Positions 22,001-33,698 of a stretch of 64,000 nucleotides of DNA are shown here, one piece after another (within the stretch, counting starts at the first letter, position 1; each line of letters starts with the position of its first letter). The stretch comes from Pleodorina starrii (Eukaryota > Chlorophyta > Chlorophyceae > Chlamydomonadales > Volvocaceae). The DNA lies in NCBI GenBank assembly GCA_030267565.1, contig BRXU01000027.1, forward strand, positions 1,225,001 to 1,289,000, read 5' to 3'. The translations under genes and the position numbers were made by a program. The notes beneath the pieces were generated by a model. The model saw nothing but the letters and a program-made list of their open reading frames with translations, made no database searches and was not told where the DNA came from.

Positions 22001-25000
22001 CAGAACCAAGGCCAAGGCGGCGGCGGAGGGAAAGAAACCGACCAACGGGCTGGGAAGGGGGCGGGAGGTAAGCGCGGGAGCTCCCTTGTGGGGGCCGCGG
22101 ACCAAGGGACGGGTGTTGCTGCGGCCCAGCCCCTCATACAGGCCGCGTGAACACAGCGCAATACAACACGACACGCATCGTCCCATCATACACCATTAAC
22201 ATACCCTGTGTCCAATAATGTCACTGTCACTGCCCCCACACGATGCCCCCCACCCCACCCCACTGCTCTCCTCACCGGACAGCTGCGAGGCTGCTGCGAT
22301 GCTGCCCGGTCCCAGTCCCTGCTGCGGGGCCTCCAGCTCAATGACCAGCTTGCGCAGCTGCATCAGGATGCCCTCCCGCCGAGCAGCGGCAACGCCGTGG
22401 CCGCCGCCTCCGCCGTTGCGGCCACCACCACCACCACCACCACCACCACCGCCAGACCACCCAGACCCCGCGCCGGGTACTCCCAGCAGCGCCAGATTGA
22501 GACGCAGCTGCGCAAAGAGGGAAGCGGCCTCATCGCGGTCGAGGCGCCAAGTGACCCGCGGGTCGCTGCTGCCGCAGCCGCAGCCGCACGAGCCGCAGCG
22601 GCCGGCAGAGGCGGAGGCACCACACCCGGCGGCAGCGCCTCCGGCGCCTCCACCGACGCACATGCATGCCGGGCGCGGTCCGTCTCCGAGCTTGACGTAC
22701 TTGAGCTCCTTGCGGCTGGCCAGTGTCAGTGTGTCCTGAGAGGGTTGCGTGGAGGGTTGCGTGGCAACATGGCATCGAGGGCGCATGATGCCCCAGCGCG
22801 AGGCGGGAGACACGGTTCTCCAGCACAGCTGTGAGCTAGCCAGCGCTGTGTGTGTGCCGAGTTCTTCTGCGGCCGATGCCCCAGGGGAGAGGGCAGACCG
22901 CCTTGCGGCTCGCAGCACATCGCATCTGCACATCCATCCTCACATCGGCTCGGTCCTCACGCATCGCACCGCATCGCAGCCGCAAGCAAGCCAGGGTCTC
23001 CCACGCCCCCTCCCCCCACTGGGGATCGGGGAATGGGGTGGCGGTGGTTGGAGAGCAGGGCCTGCAGCAGTAGCCCGGTCCGTAGCTCCGTACTCACCCA
23101 CCGCACCCACCGCCCCACCCACCTTGGTAACCTCCACCACGGTGACGCGCGCGACCGCCGCGTGGCGGCCCTCCACCCCCAGCAGTCCGCAGTCCCCGGG
23201 CGCAAAGCCGCAGCTCAGCAGGCCGCCCCCGGCGCCGCTGTCGGGGTCCGTGGAGCCCTCCAGGGGGGGCTCAGGCGGCGGTGGTGGCGGGGCAGGCCCG
23301 ACGGCATCCGGATGGCGCCTGAACACGTACACGAAGCGCTGCTCCGCGGCCCCCTCCCCGGGCGGCACCTCCCTCTCCAGCAGCAGCTGCGCCACACAGC
23401 CGCCCAACTGCTCCCGCTGGGGCCCACTGAGGGCCCACACCTGGGGGGGTTATCCACGTATAGGCCGGAGCCCGTGAACGGTATGAAATCAGAAAAGTCC
23501 TTCCTGTCTGCAAAAGAAAAACGAGGTAAACTTGCAAGCAGCAAGGGCGTTAGATACAAACCGAGAAATTGTAGCGAGTCCGAGTTGAGCCGCCACGTGA
23601 CGAGGACGAGACGAGACGTAATGGGTGGAAGCTGAAAATTCGCTGAGGCTGTGAAGTGACACGTTGCTGAACTGGTCGAGAAAATGCGGCTGGGATGCAA
23701 GGAACGCCCCAATCCCCGAAGCCCGCGAGGACCCAACTCACCTACAGCAGGCAAAAAAGGACGCAGAGCAAGGAAAGGGCGACGTCAACAGACCGGAAGA
23801 ACAGACGCAGGGACAGCGTTACCGGCGAGACCCCCATGCGAATGCGGCTGGAGCTGCGGCTGATAATGTCGAGCTGGCTGATCGAGAGATGTTAGTGGGT
23901 GGGGGGGGAGCGGGGGGGGGGGCAGGGGAGCATCATTTCGGGAGGTAGAAAATGATACCGCAGCGGAGACGAGGACGGCGTTAGCGAACGGACCCTGAAC
24001 CCAGTAATACTTACCGAACATACCTGTAACCTTACCGAGCTGAAAAGACGCTGCGACCGCGTCGCCGCCAGACCAACCCGGACGGACGATTACGCGCGAC
24101 AGCACAAGAACGGCACGAACGCCCGGACAAAACAACCCGACAAATTGTAGACTCACCTGCGCTCAATGGAGGAGGCGAAGCGGGAAGATACGAAGGAAAA
24201 AGGGCGTGAGTAATGGCAATGGGCAACGGCATTGGCAGCGAAGGAAGGAGCGAGAAGGCAAGCAATCAAGGCAGGACACACAGAAACCCACGAACGAGCT
24301 GGGGCGGCGACGCGGTGCAAAAGAGGGCAAGAAGGGGCAGCAGGGCATAGAAGAAAGGGATACGGAAGGGCAAAATGTACGACGGGCAGGGGGCGGAAGG
24401 CAGAGGAGATGGGGCAGAGGAAAAGAGAAAGGCAAGGCGAATGGCAGTGGGAAAGACAAGGGCAGAAGGCAGACGAGTGTGGAAGGACGTAAGGGCAGGG
24501 GGAGGGGTACGAGGCAAGGGCAGGGACGAGGAGAAGGGAAGAACGACGGCAGGAAGGGGAAGGGCAGAGGCAGCGGGGCGCGGGGAGACGATGCGCAGGA
24601 GGGGCCGGGTGGCGGACCGTGAAGAGTCGGCTCCCCACCACACCGGCCGAGCGCGCAGGCCACCATGCATGAGGGGCCTGGGTCAGGGGCAATGCGGCCC
24701 AGGGGGTGGGAGGGCTGGGGTGGGCTGGGGGCGTGCTGGGGTGGGGGGGTGGGGGTGGGGGTGGGGGGGGGGTGTGTGTGTGGGGGGGGGGGGTTGGGTG
24801 GGTTGGTGTGGGGTGTGGGGCGTGGGGTGTGAGGGTGAGAGGGGGAAAAAAAGGGGGGCCGGTAGGGGAGGGAAGGCGGGCGAGCAGACAAGGGGGCGGG
24901 CAGGGGGGAGGAGTTCGGGAGGGAGGGGGCGTGTGCGCAGGCTTGGACCTACCGCGCAACCACAGAAACACAGGACCGGGGGGGGGCGCTCAACGCCCCC

Positions 25001-28000
25001 CTCGGGGACCCACACACGGAACCCGCCCCTCAGCGCCTGCCCGGCAGCCCCCTGGACCGTGCAGGACCCGAAGCCCCCCTGGACCGTGCCGCGGGCGGGT
25101 CAGTACGGCATCTTGCGCACTGCACATGGCCCCCCTCATCAGGTAATATCCCAGGTAACTGCGTTGCGTTCCCTCGCCCCGGGCCGTTCTAATTACCCCA
25201 CACCCCGAGGTGGCTGGTTAGACTGGGTCCAAGCAGTGCCCGCAAGCAGGCGGGCGGGCTGCAGCCCACGATAGCACCAGCAGCATCAGCAGCATCACCG
25301 CCCGGGAAAGAGCAAGGGGCAAGGGGCAAAGGGGACGTCCCCGCGTCCACTCACGTCTGCCCTGCTCGCTCGGAGCGCCTGCTCCTCCAGGTCCACCAGC
25401 CGCACCCATTGCGCGAAGAACGCGGCGGCGGAGGGGGAGATGCCACTCAGCCGCTCACGCAGCGACGGATGAAGCTCCACCTCCTCCACCGGCCCCGACC
25501 CCGACGCCCCCGCCCGCCCCCGCCCGTCGGCGGCGACGCCGTCCGGCCCCCCCGCCTGCGCCGCCGCTGCGGCGATGTACAGCGCGCAGGTGGCTGCCAC
25601 CCCGCAGTAGTTGCACTTCCGGTCGGCCTCGTGGGCGTGCAGCGGCGGCGGCGGCTCCCTGGCTGCCCCCACCAGGTGGGTGGCCAGGCGGTTTCGGTGC
25701 ATGATGAGCGCCGCCAGCTCGTGGTGGGCGTACCGCACCGCCTGCATGGTGGGCTTGTTGCTGTTCCACAGCAGGCCGGTGCGCACGGCGGTGGCGTAGC
25801 GGTCCTCCATCAGCAGAAGGTAGAGAAGCACCTGCAGGGTGGGGCGGGTGGGTGGGCGGAGGAAGGGAGGGAGGGAAGGGAGGGGGGAAGGGAGGGAGGG
25901 TAAGGAGGGAGGGTAAGGAAGGAGGGTAAGGAAGGAGGGTAAGGAAGGAGGGTAAGGAAGGAGGGTAAGGAAGGAGGGTAAGGAAGGAGGGTAAGGAGGG
26001 TAAAACATCCATGCCATGGCGGAGGGAGGGCGACGGCAGGGAGGAGGAAGGAGGGAGGAGGGGGAGAGGGGGTTAGAAGGCGGCACGTTGGCCTCGCGGC
26101 TGGTTTGGTCGATGCGGATGAAATTGTGTGTGGGGTGGGGGGTGGGGGTTGGATGGGCAGTGGTGTGTTGGGCGGCTGGCTGGCCAAGCAGGCGGTCGGA
26201 GGCCATCAGTGAGGTGTAGGGTTTCCTTGCCGGCCACTGCGTACCGTCCGCGGTTCTCAGCCCAGGCTGCCAGATACGGCACCATCACCGCCCTCGGCCC
26301 ATTCCGCGCGCAAGCACTGTCCTGGCACCCCACCCCACCCCATCCCACCCCAACACACACCCCACCCCGCCCCGCCCACCTGCGCCCTGTGCTCGTGCCA
26401 GTCCTTGCCGGTCTTGAACTCAAACGGCACAATCACCCCACCGCCCGCCGCGACGTCCAGCGGCCCTGGAGGCCCCCCGCTCCGCTGCACCGCTGCGCCG
26501 GCGGGTGCGGGTGCGGGTGCAGCCTTTCCTACCGACCACTGGTGAGGCAGCTGCTGCTGGTGCTGCTTGGCCGCCGCCCCGCCGTGCAGCCCTGCGGCTG
26601 CGCCCGGCGGCAGTCTGCCCACTCCGGTGACGCCCGTCACGCCCTCGCCCGCCGCCGCCATCGGCGGCCCCTCCGACGCGCGCCGGTGGTTCCGGAGCCC
26701 GTGGAAGCGCGCAGCGGCTGACTCCTGCTGCTGGTGCTGCTGCGACCAGTACTGCTGCTGCTGTTGCTGTGCGGCTGAGGAGGCGCGCAGCGGTCCGTCC
26801 TGGGTGCTCAGCTGCACCCGCAGCGATGCGTCCAGCTGCCCCTTGAGGCCGTACTTGGGTGCCCAGATGCTCTCCTCAATGTCCAGGACTTCGGTGACGC
26901 GGCAGTAGGTGGCCGGCGCGTCGGACCTGCCGGGCTCAATGCGGCCGCCGAGCGGCGCCGCCGGGTTGGGTGTCACGTAGGAGTTGCACCAGGCAATGAT
27001 GCCGTCCAGCTGCTGCGCAATGTGGGCCAGCACCTGCGCCTCGTCCTGCTGGCTCTCAAGCAGCTTGTCCGTGTTGGAGGAGAGGATGGAGCGAGCCTGG
27101 CGGGTTGGGTGGCCGGGGGGGGGGGTTAAAAGGAAGATACCGGGGGGTGATAGAAAGACATACCGTAGCGGAGGGACGTTGGGCGACCCAGGGGACATCG
27201 AGGGGGGGGTGAGGAAAGGGCACGCGGAAGGGCGGAGAGACGGGAACGGGGCCAGGGGGTCTGGGGTTATGTGAAGCGCGGCCAGGGGGTCGTGCGTCGT
27301 GGGTGGGCAAAGTGATGGCGCCACTCACGGCCACGCGCTGGCAGCGGCAAACCATCCCCCGGCGGGCGCATCTCGGGTGTGTGCGGTGTGCGGCTTGGGA
27401 GGGACGGCCCTCCTCGTCTACACCCCACGGCGGAAGCGCGCGCAGCTCGCATCTTAGGGTCGCCCTTCCTCACGCCCGTGTCCGGCAGCTGTCTTTCCCC
27501 CTCCCCCGCAGGTGCGTTGCCTCCCGGCCCGGCGTGCTAAGCGTCCCGCAGGCCAGGCCCTCGACCCCCGACCCTCGGCGCCCTGCCCTGCCCTGCCCTG
27601 CGGTGCCTCCCGCCTCACCTCCTCCATCAGCACGTTCCTGTCCAGCCGACCTGCCATGGCGGAACGCAGACTGCGCTGCAGCAGCTCGTGCAGCATGCTG
27701 CCAATGAGGGCCTTCTCACCGCCCGGGCCGCTCGCCACGCGCTCCTGCAGCCACGCCTGGCGCGCGCAGCGGATGGCCGTGCAGACGCTCGTGCCTGCGT
27801 GCGTGCATGCATGCGTGCACGCACGCATGCGCAAACAACGGGTACGCGTTCCGTCAAAGAGCCGGCGATGCCTGCTCTGCAAGAAGGGCTCCGGACGAGG
27901 AGAGTCATGGGCTAACGAGGTTGCCGAGCTCGGCAGGCTCATCGTCCCACTGGGGGCAGGCTTTTGCGCACCTCACCTAACCGCACCGCACCTCGGGGGT

Positions 28001-30365
28001 GACACAGCGAGTCGTAGCGCACGCGCACGATGTCCGGATGCAGGGAGGTAAAGGCGACTGCCTCATGCCGTTATGCGTGGTGCCGGTGGGGTCGGGCGAG
28101 ACGGCCGTGCTCTCTGCCCGCCTACCCTACCCTACCCCACCTCTACTCGACTCGAGCCGACGCACCTGACAGCAGCACGTCGGGGTGCAGTATGAGCAGT
28201 CCCTCCGCGCCGCTGAGCTCCAGGGTGGTGCACGTGGGGCTGGCCACCACCCGGCCACCCACCACGTTGACAGTGTCCCCCGGCTGAACCTCCTGCTCGG
28301 CCCACATGTCCCGCAGACACACGCGCACCGGGGTGCCCTGCACCCGCAAGCCAAAACACGCCGGACCGGACCGGACCCGACCGGACATGGGAACAAGGTT
28401 TTACAGATTATCTACATCGCAGAAGCAGCTGTACTCGCTGCACTCGGATTACGTCTTCATAATATCGCAATACATCTCCGGGCGGGGGGAAGGTCCTTCG
28501 ATGCGCCGCAGGCTCATCGATGCGCTGCCCGGTGGATGGCCCGAGCGATTGCGCATTCGGCCGCACCCACCCACCTACCTACCCACCTGCCTACGTACCC
28601 ACCCACCCACCTACCTTGTATTCGTTGAAGCAGTGCAGCACCTTGTCGTGGCCGTTGGGCAGTGCCTCCACCTCGAGAACCACGAAGTGCACCTCCTCGC
28701 GATCCCCCAGCAGCGGCACCGAGGCAGCCGACGAAGGGACCGGGCCGCTGCCGCACCTCTGAGCCGCACCCTGACCCTGACCCCGCCCCGCGTCCTCCAG
28801 CCGGCCTTGCAGCGGCTGATGCACACCCGCCGGCCACTGCTGCTGCTGCTGCTGCGCCAGCGGCGCCGACATCGCGAGCTCTGACGGGTGCCGCCCCGGT
28901 TGCTGCTGCTGCTGCTGCGAGCAGGAATACTGCTGCTGTTGCTGCTGCTGCTGCTGCGAGCAGGAATACTGCTGCTGTTGCTGCTGCTGCTGCTGCGAGC
29001 AGGAATACTGCTGCTGCTGCTGCTCGCCCGGCCGGGCCAAGGCTGCCGGATGCGGCGGCAGCGCGGGTGGCTGCCCAGCGGCCGCACCCGGGTGAGCACT
29101 GCCTGCAGCACATCCCGCCATGACTGTCGCCGCCGTCATCGAGGCAGGATCTGGGCCCGTCGGGCTGGCTTGGCGGCCCGTGGCGTTCGCCACGAGCGCG
29201 TCGACGTCGACATCCCCCCAGAAGGCGTCGTCATCGTCGTCGTCGTCAGCCACGGCCGCGGCCGGTGTAACGCCCGGCGGCCTGGAACCGGAACCAGCCG
29301 GGGTCGGGGCCGGGGCCGCTGCGCCAGCTGCCACAAGCGGTTGCGGTGCAGCCGATGGAGGCCCGCCCGCGTGCGCCTGGTGGGGCGGACACGACAACAA
29401 CGCGGCGCCCGTGAGCGGCCCCGCCATCACCCCGGGGGGGCCCAAGTGCTGCGGTGCGGGGGTGGCTGCCGCGGCGTGCATCCCCAGAGCAGGCCGGGTC
29501 GCCGGCGGCAGCATGGCCAGGCTGGGTGTGCCGCTCGCACCGGCCCGGGGTTCAGCCGCCGCGCAGGCAAAAGCTACAGCCACAGCGCCCGGACGGCTGT
29601 CGCCGACCGGCTGGGTGGGCGGGATGCAATCCAGCTCTGCCATGGGCCTCCGAAGGCCCCAACAAGCAGCGCCGTTCGTCGCGCTGCCGTCGCGGCTGGG
29701 GTGATCCACGCCGGCATGGTTGCTGCCCGACTGCCCGGCTGGCTGGAGCTGGCCTCCATCGGGCCGACGGGAGCCCCCAGGAGCGCCTAGTACGGGGTCT
29801 GCCGCCGGCGTGGCATGCGCTGCAGCGCCGCTGAAGGCATTCGCCGCATCCGCCGACCGCACCCCCGCGGTCCCGGCACCCAGCTGGTTGTGCGCCTGCT
29901 CGCTGCCACCGGCGGGCGGTGCGGGCCCCGCCCCATCCCGTGTGGGCTGCGTCGCCTGCGGCTGCTGCTGCTGCGAGGGGCGGTGCTTGACCATCAGCTC
30001 GACCTGCGGGCCCCACGTGGAGGTGCAGAGAGCCTCTTGGGTGCGGCTTGGGAAGGTGTGCTTGCATGACCGGCAGCAGTCATGCAGGCAGCCGCGGTGG
30101 TGCAACAGCAGCACACCTTGCGCAGCCCACCTCCAAAAGGGAGCACAGCCGCTCAAGAGACGATGAAGGCGCGCAGATGGCGCCATAACCGACCCATCCC
30201 CGGGACCGTTATCCCCCCCCGCTGGCGTTCCCCGCACCCACTCACCTGGTCGAGGAGGTCCAGCAAGGCGCGGCGCTTGTTGCTGCCCCCGGACGCGGCC
30301 TTCTTCCCCGAGGCTCCAAGCGGCCGCTTGCCGCCCAGCGTGAGCGCCGAGGGCGTGCACATCAT
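19094..30365 (-). CDS. DNA2: DNA2 DNA replication ATP-dependent helicase/nuclease
   Basis: Twelve exons, 5' to 3' on the minus strand: 30365-30246, 30003-28615, 28337-28166, 27794-27619, 27096-26380, 25831-25355, 23440-23123, 22735-22276, 21911-21727, 21460-21242, 20802-20560, 20071-19094; 1,817 residues, longer than typical DNA2. Start is the ATG pair at 30365; the frame is open to 30557, so an earlier start is possible. Residues 41-470 are a low-complexity N-terminus with Gln repeats. Iron-sulfur cysteines: C570 and C931-x2-C934-x5-C940, the DNA2 spacing. Nuclease motifs: DIEESIW (691-697), GLKGQLD (702-708), EFKTGK (845-850), with a Gln/Gly-rich insert of roughly 115 residues between the last two. 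Superfamily 1 helicase motifs: GMPGTGKTT (1323-1331), ILDEASQ, QYRM (about 1500), VDKYQGRD, RLNVAITRSR. Known role: flap cleavage in Okazaki fragment maturation and end resection, in nucleus and mitochondria. Assignment is firm. Confidence 0.93.
23945..23986 (+). repeat. Dispersed short intronic element, copy B
   Basis: TAGAAAATGATAC leads into CGCAGCGGAG and ends ACGGCGTTAGCG, matching copy A. It lies in the long DNA2 intron 23441-25354, antisense to that gene. Confidence 0.7.
24170..24950. repeat. Long purine-biased (plus strand) low-complexity tract in a DNA2 intron
   Basis: This part of the 1.9 kb DNA2 intron 23441-25354 is strongly A/G-rich on the plus strand, then G/T-rich, so pyrimidine- or C/A-rich in the gene's sense. 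Loosely repeated GGGCAG/GAAGG words occur. Long frames are open on both strands because of the skew, not because of coding. Confidence 0.6.
25900..26002. repeat. 13-bp tandem repeat in a DNA2 intron
   Basis: About seven units of AAGGAGGGTAAGG lie in intron 25832-26379, flanked by other GGGA-rich sequence. Confidence 0.85.
27149..27184 (+). repeat. Dispersed short intronic element, diverged copy C
   Basis: TAGAAAGACATACCGTAGCG followed by GAGGGACGTTGGGCG resembles copies A and B, in DNA2 intron 27097-27618, antisense to the gene. A second A-rich piece with GATACCGG lies just upstream (27126-27146). Confidence 0.45.
28900..29023 (-). repeat. 39-bp coding tandem repeat (poly-Gln blocks) in DNA2 exon 2
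   Basis: Three CTG-rich units, each containing CGAGCAGGAATAC, start at 28918, 28957 and 28996. On the coding strand they give Gln runs separated by YSCS. The unit is 13 codons, so copy-number change keeps frame. Confidence 0.9.
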
Positions 30366-30860
30366 CGAGGGGCGCGCGCACTCGCCACTGGCGGCCAAGG
30401 CGGCTGTGCGCGGGCGCCTGCGTGGGCTGCCCTCACACAAGTGGGGCGGGTGCGTCCAGGGAGGCGCATGCGTGTTAGTGAGCGCCCTGTCATTCCATTC
30501 ATGCGCAGCCCTTGCAAGTGGTGGTAGAACGTACCCGCTGCCGCCTAAGCTAAACACCAGGGACGGCGGCCGCGTTGCGCCAGTCCCGACACGGCCCGTA
30601 TGGCGTGCCGGCTCCGGGTGGAGAAGCGAGTCGCGGGAGGACAGCAGCCGCTTTACGCTCTGGCGACCGGCTCCGACTGAACAAAAGTCCGCCCTCCCGG
30701 CCTTTCTGTTTGCGCAACATACAACTGCACGCCCCTCGCGTTAAGACTCGAGTGAGCGCGAGTCCCGCGCGCGAGGCACGGGGCCGCGTGCGGGTGCCGG
30801 CTCCATGCATGCATCCATCCATCTCATGACCAAGGCGCCCGCCATGGTCCCAGGATTGAT
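30366..30860. other. Intergenic region: DNA2 promoter/5' UTR and end of the upstream gene
   Basis: About 495 bp between two tandem minus-strand genes. A frame continuous with DNA2 exon 1 runs from 30557 and may be 5' UTR or an N-terminal extension. No other gene is supported. Confidence 0.5.
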
Positions 30861-32167
30861 CTACCTGGCTGCTGCAGGCGTCTTGTAGGTGTCAGTGCCC
30901 GCCAGCACCTCCTGCATGATCAGGTCGTCGAGGCCAGGATCGATTCCAGCGCCGTACGGAACGCCCTCGGCGGCGCCGGCCCGGTGGCTGGGCGCCGGCC
31001 TCGGCCCGGGGCCGCGCTGCGCCTCGCGCGGCGGACGCAAGTCAAGCGGCTCCCCGCCGGGAGCGGAGGTCGACGCAGCCCTGCGGGGAGAACGTCAGCT
31101 GCCCAAGCTCAGGGCAACCCATGGAGCGGTATGTAGTTGTGGAGCCGACTGTGCGCCGGAAGCGGCCGTTACCTGTGACTGCTGCGCCTTGCGAGGAGTT
31201 GGTCCAGCAGGCCATCAACCGGCTGCTGCTGCTGTTGCAAGTGGCCGCCGCCCATGATGAGCTGCTCCGCGTCGGACGGCACGCGCTGCACCGCCTCGAT
31301 GAGGGTCTTTCGGAATCCGTCCTTGCTCGCCTGGGAGTTCTCCGCCGGCTGCTGGGACGCGCTGGCAGCGTCCTGCGAGCCGCCTGGGCCCTGTTTCAGG
31401 CAAGCGGGTTGTGCGGGCGTGTGTGTGGCGCTGCGCGTGGCATTGCAATCGGATTATAACTGGCGGAGGCGCGTGGACCGGGGGGGGGGGAGATACCTTT
31501 TGCGGCGAGAAAGCGGCAGTTGGTGAGCTGGCCCACACAACCTGCATGCCGCCATCGTCCGCGTCCTGGCTTAGCAGCACCTGCAAAAACCGAAAGGTAC
31601 TATCAGCAGCTTTCCGAGGACGTGGAATCGTCAACTCTCCTTACATTGTCCAGCAAGTGCTTGCCAGGCGTCGAGGCTCGGCCTCCTGGCGCCCGGACGC
31701 CGGCCACATAGCGGTCGTCCGCTGCAGCGCCCTCAACTTTGCGCGGCGCCTGCGACAAGGGCGCGGAGCTTCAGTGTTCATCAGAGAACCGTTTGGCGCC
31801 CCGTTCATGCTCGCACCTGGCCATTCTTTCGCTCAAGAAAGCGCGTAATGTCGCTCCCGGGTCTTTGCTTCGCTGCGCCCAACGGCTGCTTCTGCGAGTG
31901 TGCATGGTACTGTTCTTGTGAGAAGGTTTTCGCGCCAATGCCTGGTGGGTACAGCATGCCGACCTTCCCCATTTTCTTTTCCCGGGCGTTGCTCGTCGGG
32001 ACGGCTTTAACGCATCTCAAGAAGCCCGAAGCCGCAGCATACCCCGAAGCTTTGGAATAAAGATATTTTGCATAATCACGTTCGCCTACATTAGAGCCGT
32101 CTTCTCTGAATCGACAGCTGAATACGGCAGGATCCATGCACTTGGGACCCAAACCCTGATCGGTCAT
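30861..32167 (-). CDS. Unrecognised 275-residue protein
   Basis: Four exons on the minus strand: 32167-31817, 31580-31542, 31390-31173, 31080-30861 (stop TAG); phases agree. I do not recognise the family. The N-terminal 117 residues look globular and basic (starts MTDQGLGPKCMDPAVF; also FSQEQYHAHSQKQPLGAAKQ). The middle has a helical stretch (KDGFRKTLIEAVQRVP, then GGGHLQQQQQPVDGLLDQLL), and the C-terminal 70 residues are Pro/Ala-rich, ending in an acidic helix (GLDDLIMQEVLAGTDTY). No signal peptide or membrane segment is seen. It is divergent from OSTC with about 230 bp between the start codons. The 39-nt second exon is small; if wrongly called, the frame still joins. Confidence 0.62.
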
Positions 32168-32394
32168 GCTTCCGCAACGATGGCATCCGAGCCTGTGTCA
32201 TTATGATTTCGGCACTTCACCCCTAAAGCCAGGAAGGCTTGATCGGGACGGAACAAGTTAACTGTTACACGGGCCACCCACTGGCAAATTATCATAGACG
32301 GGATTTATTATTTATCGAAGTTACGATATCATTCTTGATACAGCTTGTCGAAAGATAGTTTGACCGCATTTGCCCAGAAGATCACCTTGGCAGA
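32168..32394. promoter_or_regulatory. Short divergent intergenic region shared with OSTC
   Basis: About 227 bp separate two head-to-head start codons. The sequence is AT-richer than its surroundings (for example TTATTATTTATCG near 32305), as expected of a promoter, but no certain TATA box is assigned. Confidence 0.45.
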
Positions 32395-33427
32395 ATGGCC
32401 CGCTTGTCCTCGGTAGGTAGAAACCCCCATCGGTTATTTTGACGTTCGCAGACTTAGCTGGCTGTCCGTCATTACTGCTGCAGTTGGAGGAGCTCCGGCC
32501 CTCGGCCATGTTCATTTGCACCTTGGTGCTGGCCAGCTATTTTTTCGTTACGGCGGGTATCGCGTACGATATCATCAATGAGCCACCCGCTGTTGGAGGG
32601 CAAACGGATCCCGTGACGGGTGAGGGTGTAGTACGAATGTGTTTTGTGCCATGCAGCGCATGAAAACACTCGAGCGGCGTACTTTCCTTCTTGCAGGAGC
32701 GGTCAAGCCCATGACTTTCATGCCATACCGGCTGAACGGTCAGTTCATCCTTGAGGGGCTCAGTGGTGGATTCTTCTACACCCTCGGAGGTAAGCCAGCG
32801 TGGGGTAGCAACGTTATGTGGCGTGAACCATCTTTCCCAAGCCCTTACCCCTGGGATTTGTTTCACTTTGAAAGGTGTGGGCATCATCCTGCTGGATCTC
32901 AGCCGGGACAAGAACAAGAGCACGCTGTTCCGTAACTTCTACATGATGCTGTAAGTGGGATCCGGGGTACGGGTATGGTGGATTGCGCCGAAAACTGCGG
33001 TTGTCAGCACCAACAACTGCCCGGCAATGGCCTTGCAGGGGGTTCGCAACTACTATCCTCTCTTACATGGTCTGCATGGTATTTATCAGGTGAGGCGCCT
33101 CGGCAAGCAAAAGCACGGGAACGTCAGCTCCGGCGGTGGCCGGGAAGTACCACGATCAAACATGATGAAAAGATTGCCCCCACCCCATCCTCCGCGCGAA
33201 TATTCATAGCTGGGACATGCGTATGCTAGAGAAAAGACTCAGGGCAGTTGCTTCGCCTAGAGGACAGACTCAGGACAGGTGCATTCAACGCCATCTGGTT
33301 GTCCCAGCCCCTCACCAGCCCCTTACGGCGCGCATCGGGTCATCTATACCGTAACACATTGTGGACATGGCCTTCCCCGTCCCCGTCCCCTCGCCGCAGG
33401 ATCAAGATGCCTGGATACATGCGGTAG
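32395..33427 (+). CDS. OSTC: Oligosaccharyltransferase complex subunit OSTC (DC2-like)
   Basis: Six exons: 32395-32412, 32484-32619, 32697-32789, 32875-32950, 33039-33089, 33400-33427; 133 residues against about 150 in animals. Motifs match OSTC in order: a first membrane span, then YDIINEPPAVG, AVKPMTFMPYRLNGQFILEG, a second span with GGVGIILLD, a third span, and the conserved end RIKMPGYMR followed by stop. Known role: small three-span ER membrane subunit linking oligosaccharyltransferase to the translocon for co-translational N-glycosylation. The first exon (MARLSS) is the weak point; the family usually has a longer N-terminus with a Pro/Trp-rich stretch, so a different 5' exon is possible. 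The last exon is only 28 nt. Confidence 0.9.
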
Positions 33428-33554
33428 TCTCCTTCCTCTAAGAAACTTGTGAGCCGAGCGAGCAGCACGGCTGGTTGCCACATGGTTCTGGCTGCATGCG
33501 TACTGGCCGTATCTTAAAAACGCCACAAATGGACCCTAGGCTATATACAGTGAT

Positions 33555-33559
33555 TGTAA
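33555..33559 (+). promoter_or_regulatory. Candidate poly(A) signal TGTAA for OSTC
   Basis: TGTAA about 130 nt after the OSTC stop, in the 271-bp gap before the end of the convergent carboxypeptidase gene. Confidence 0.6.
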
Positions 33560-33698
33560 AGACAAGTGTGAGTTGGTTCACAACGTTGCATCACCCTTGC
33601 CCCCTGACCCCGGAAGCGCATTACTGCTCAGCGCGCGCGTATTGCAGCGCGTGCGATCTACACATCCTCCGCCCTAGAGCCTACCGACATCGAGCAAG

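Noticed and set aside
24153..24971. 272-codon minus-strand frame rich in Pro/Ser/Leu
   Set aside because: Lies in a DNA2 intron and is open because of pyrimidine skew; no domain.
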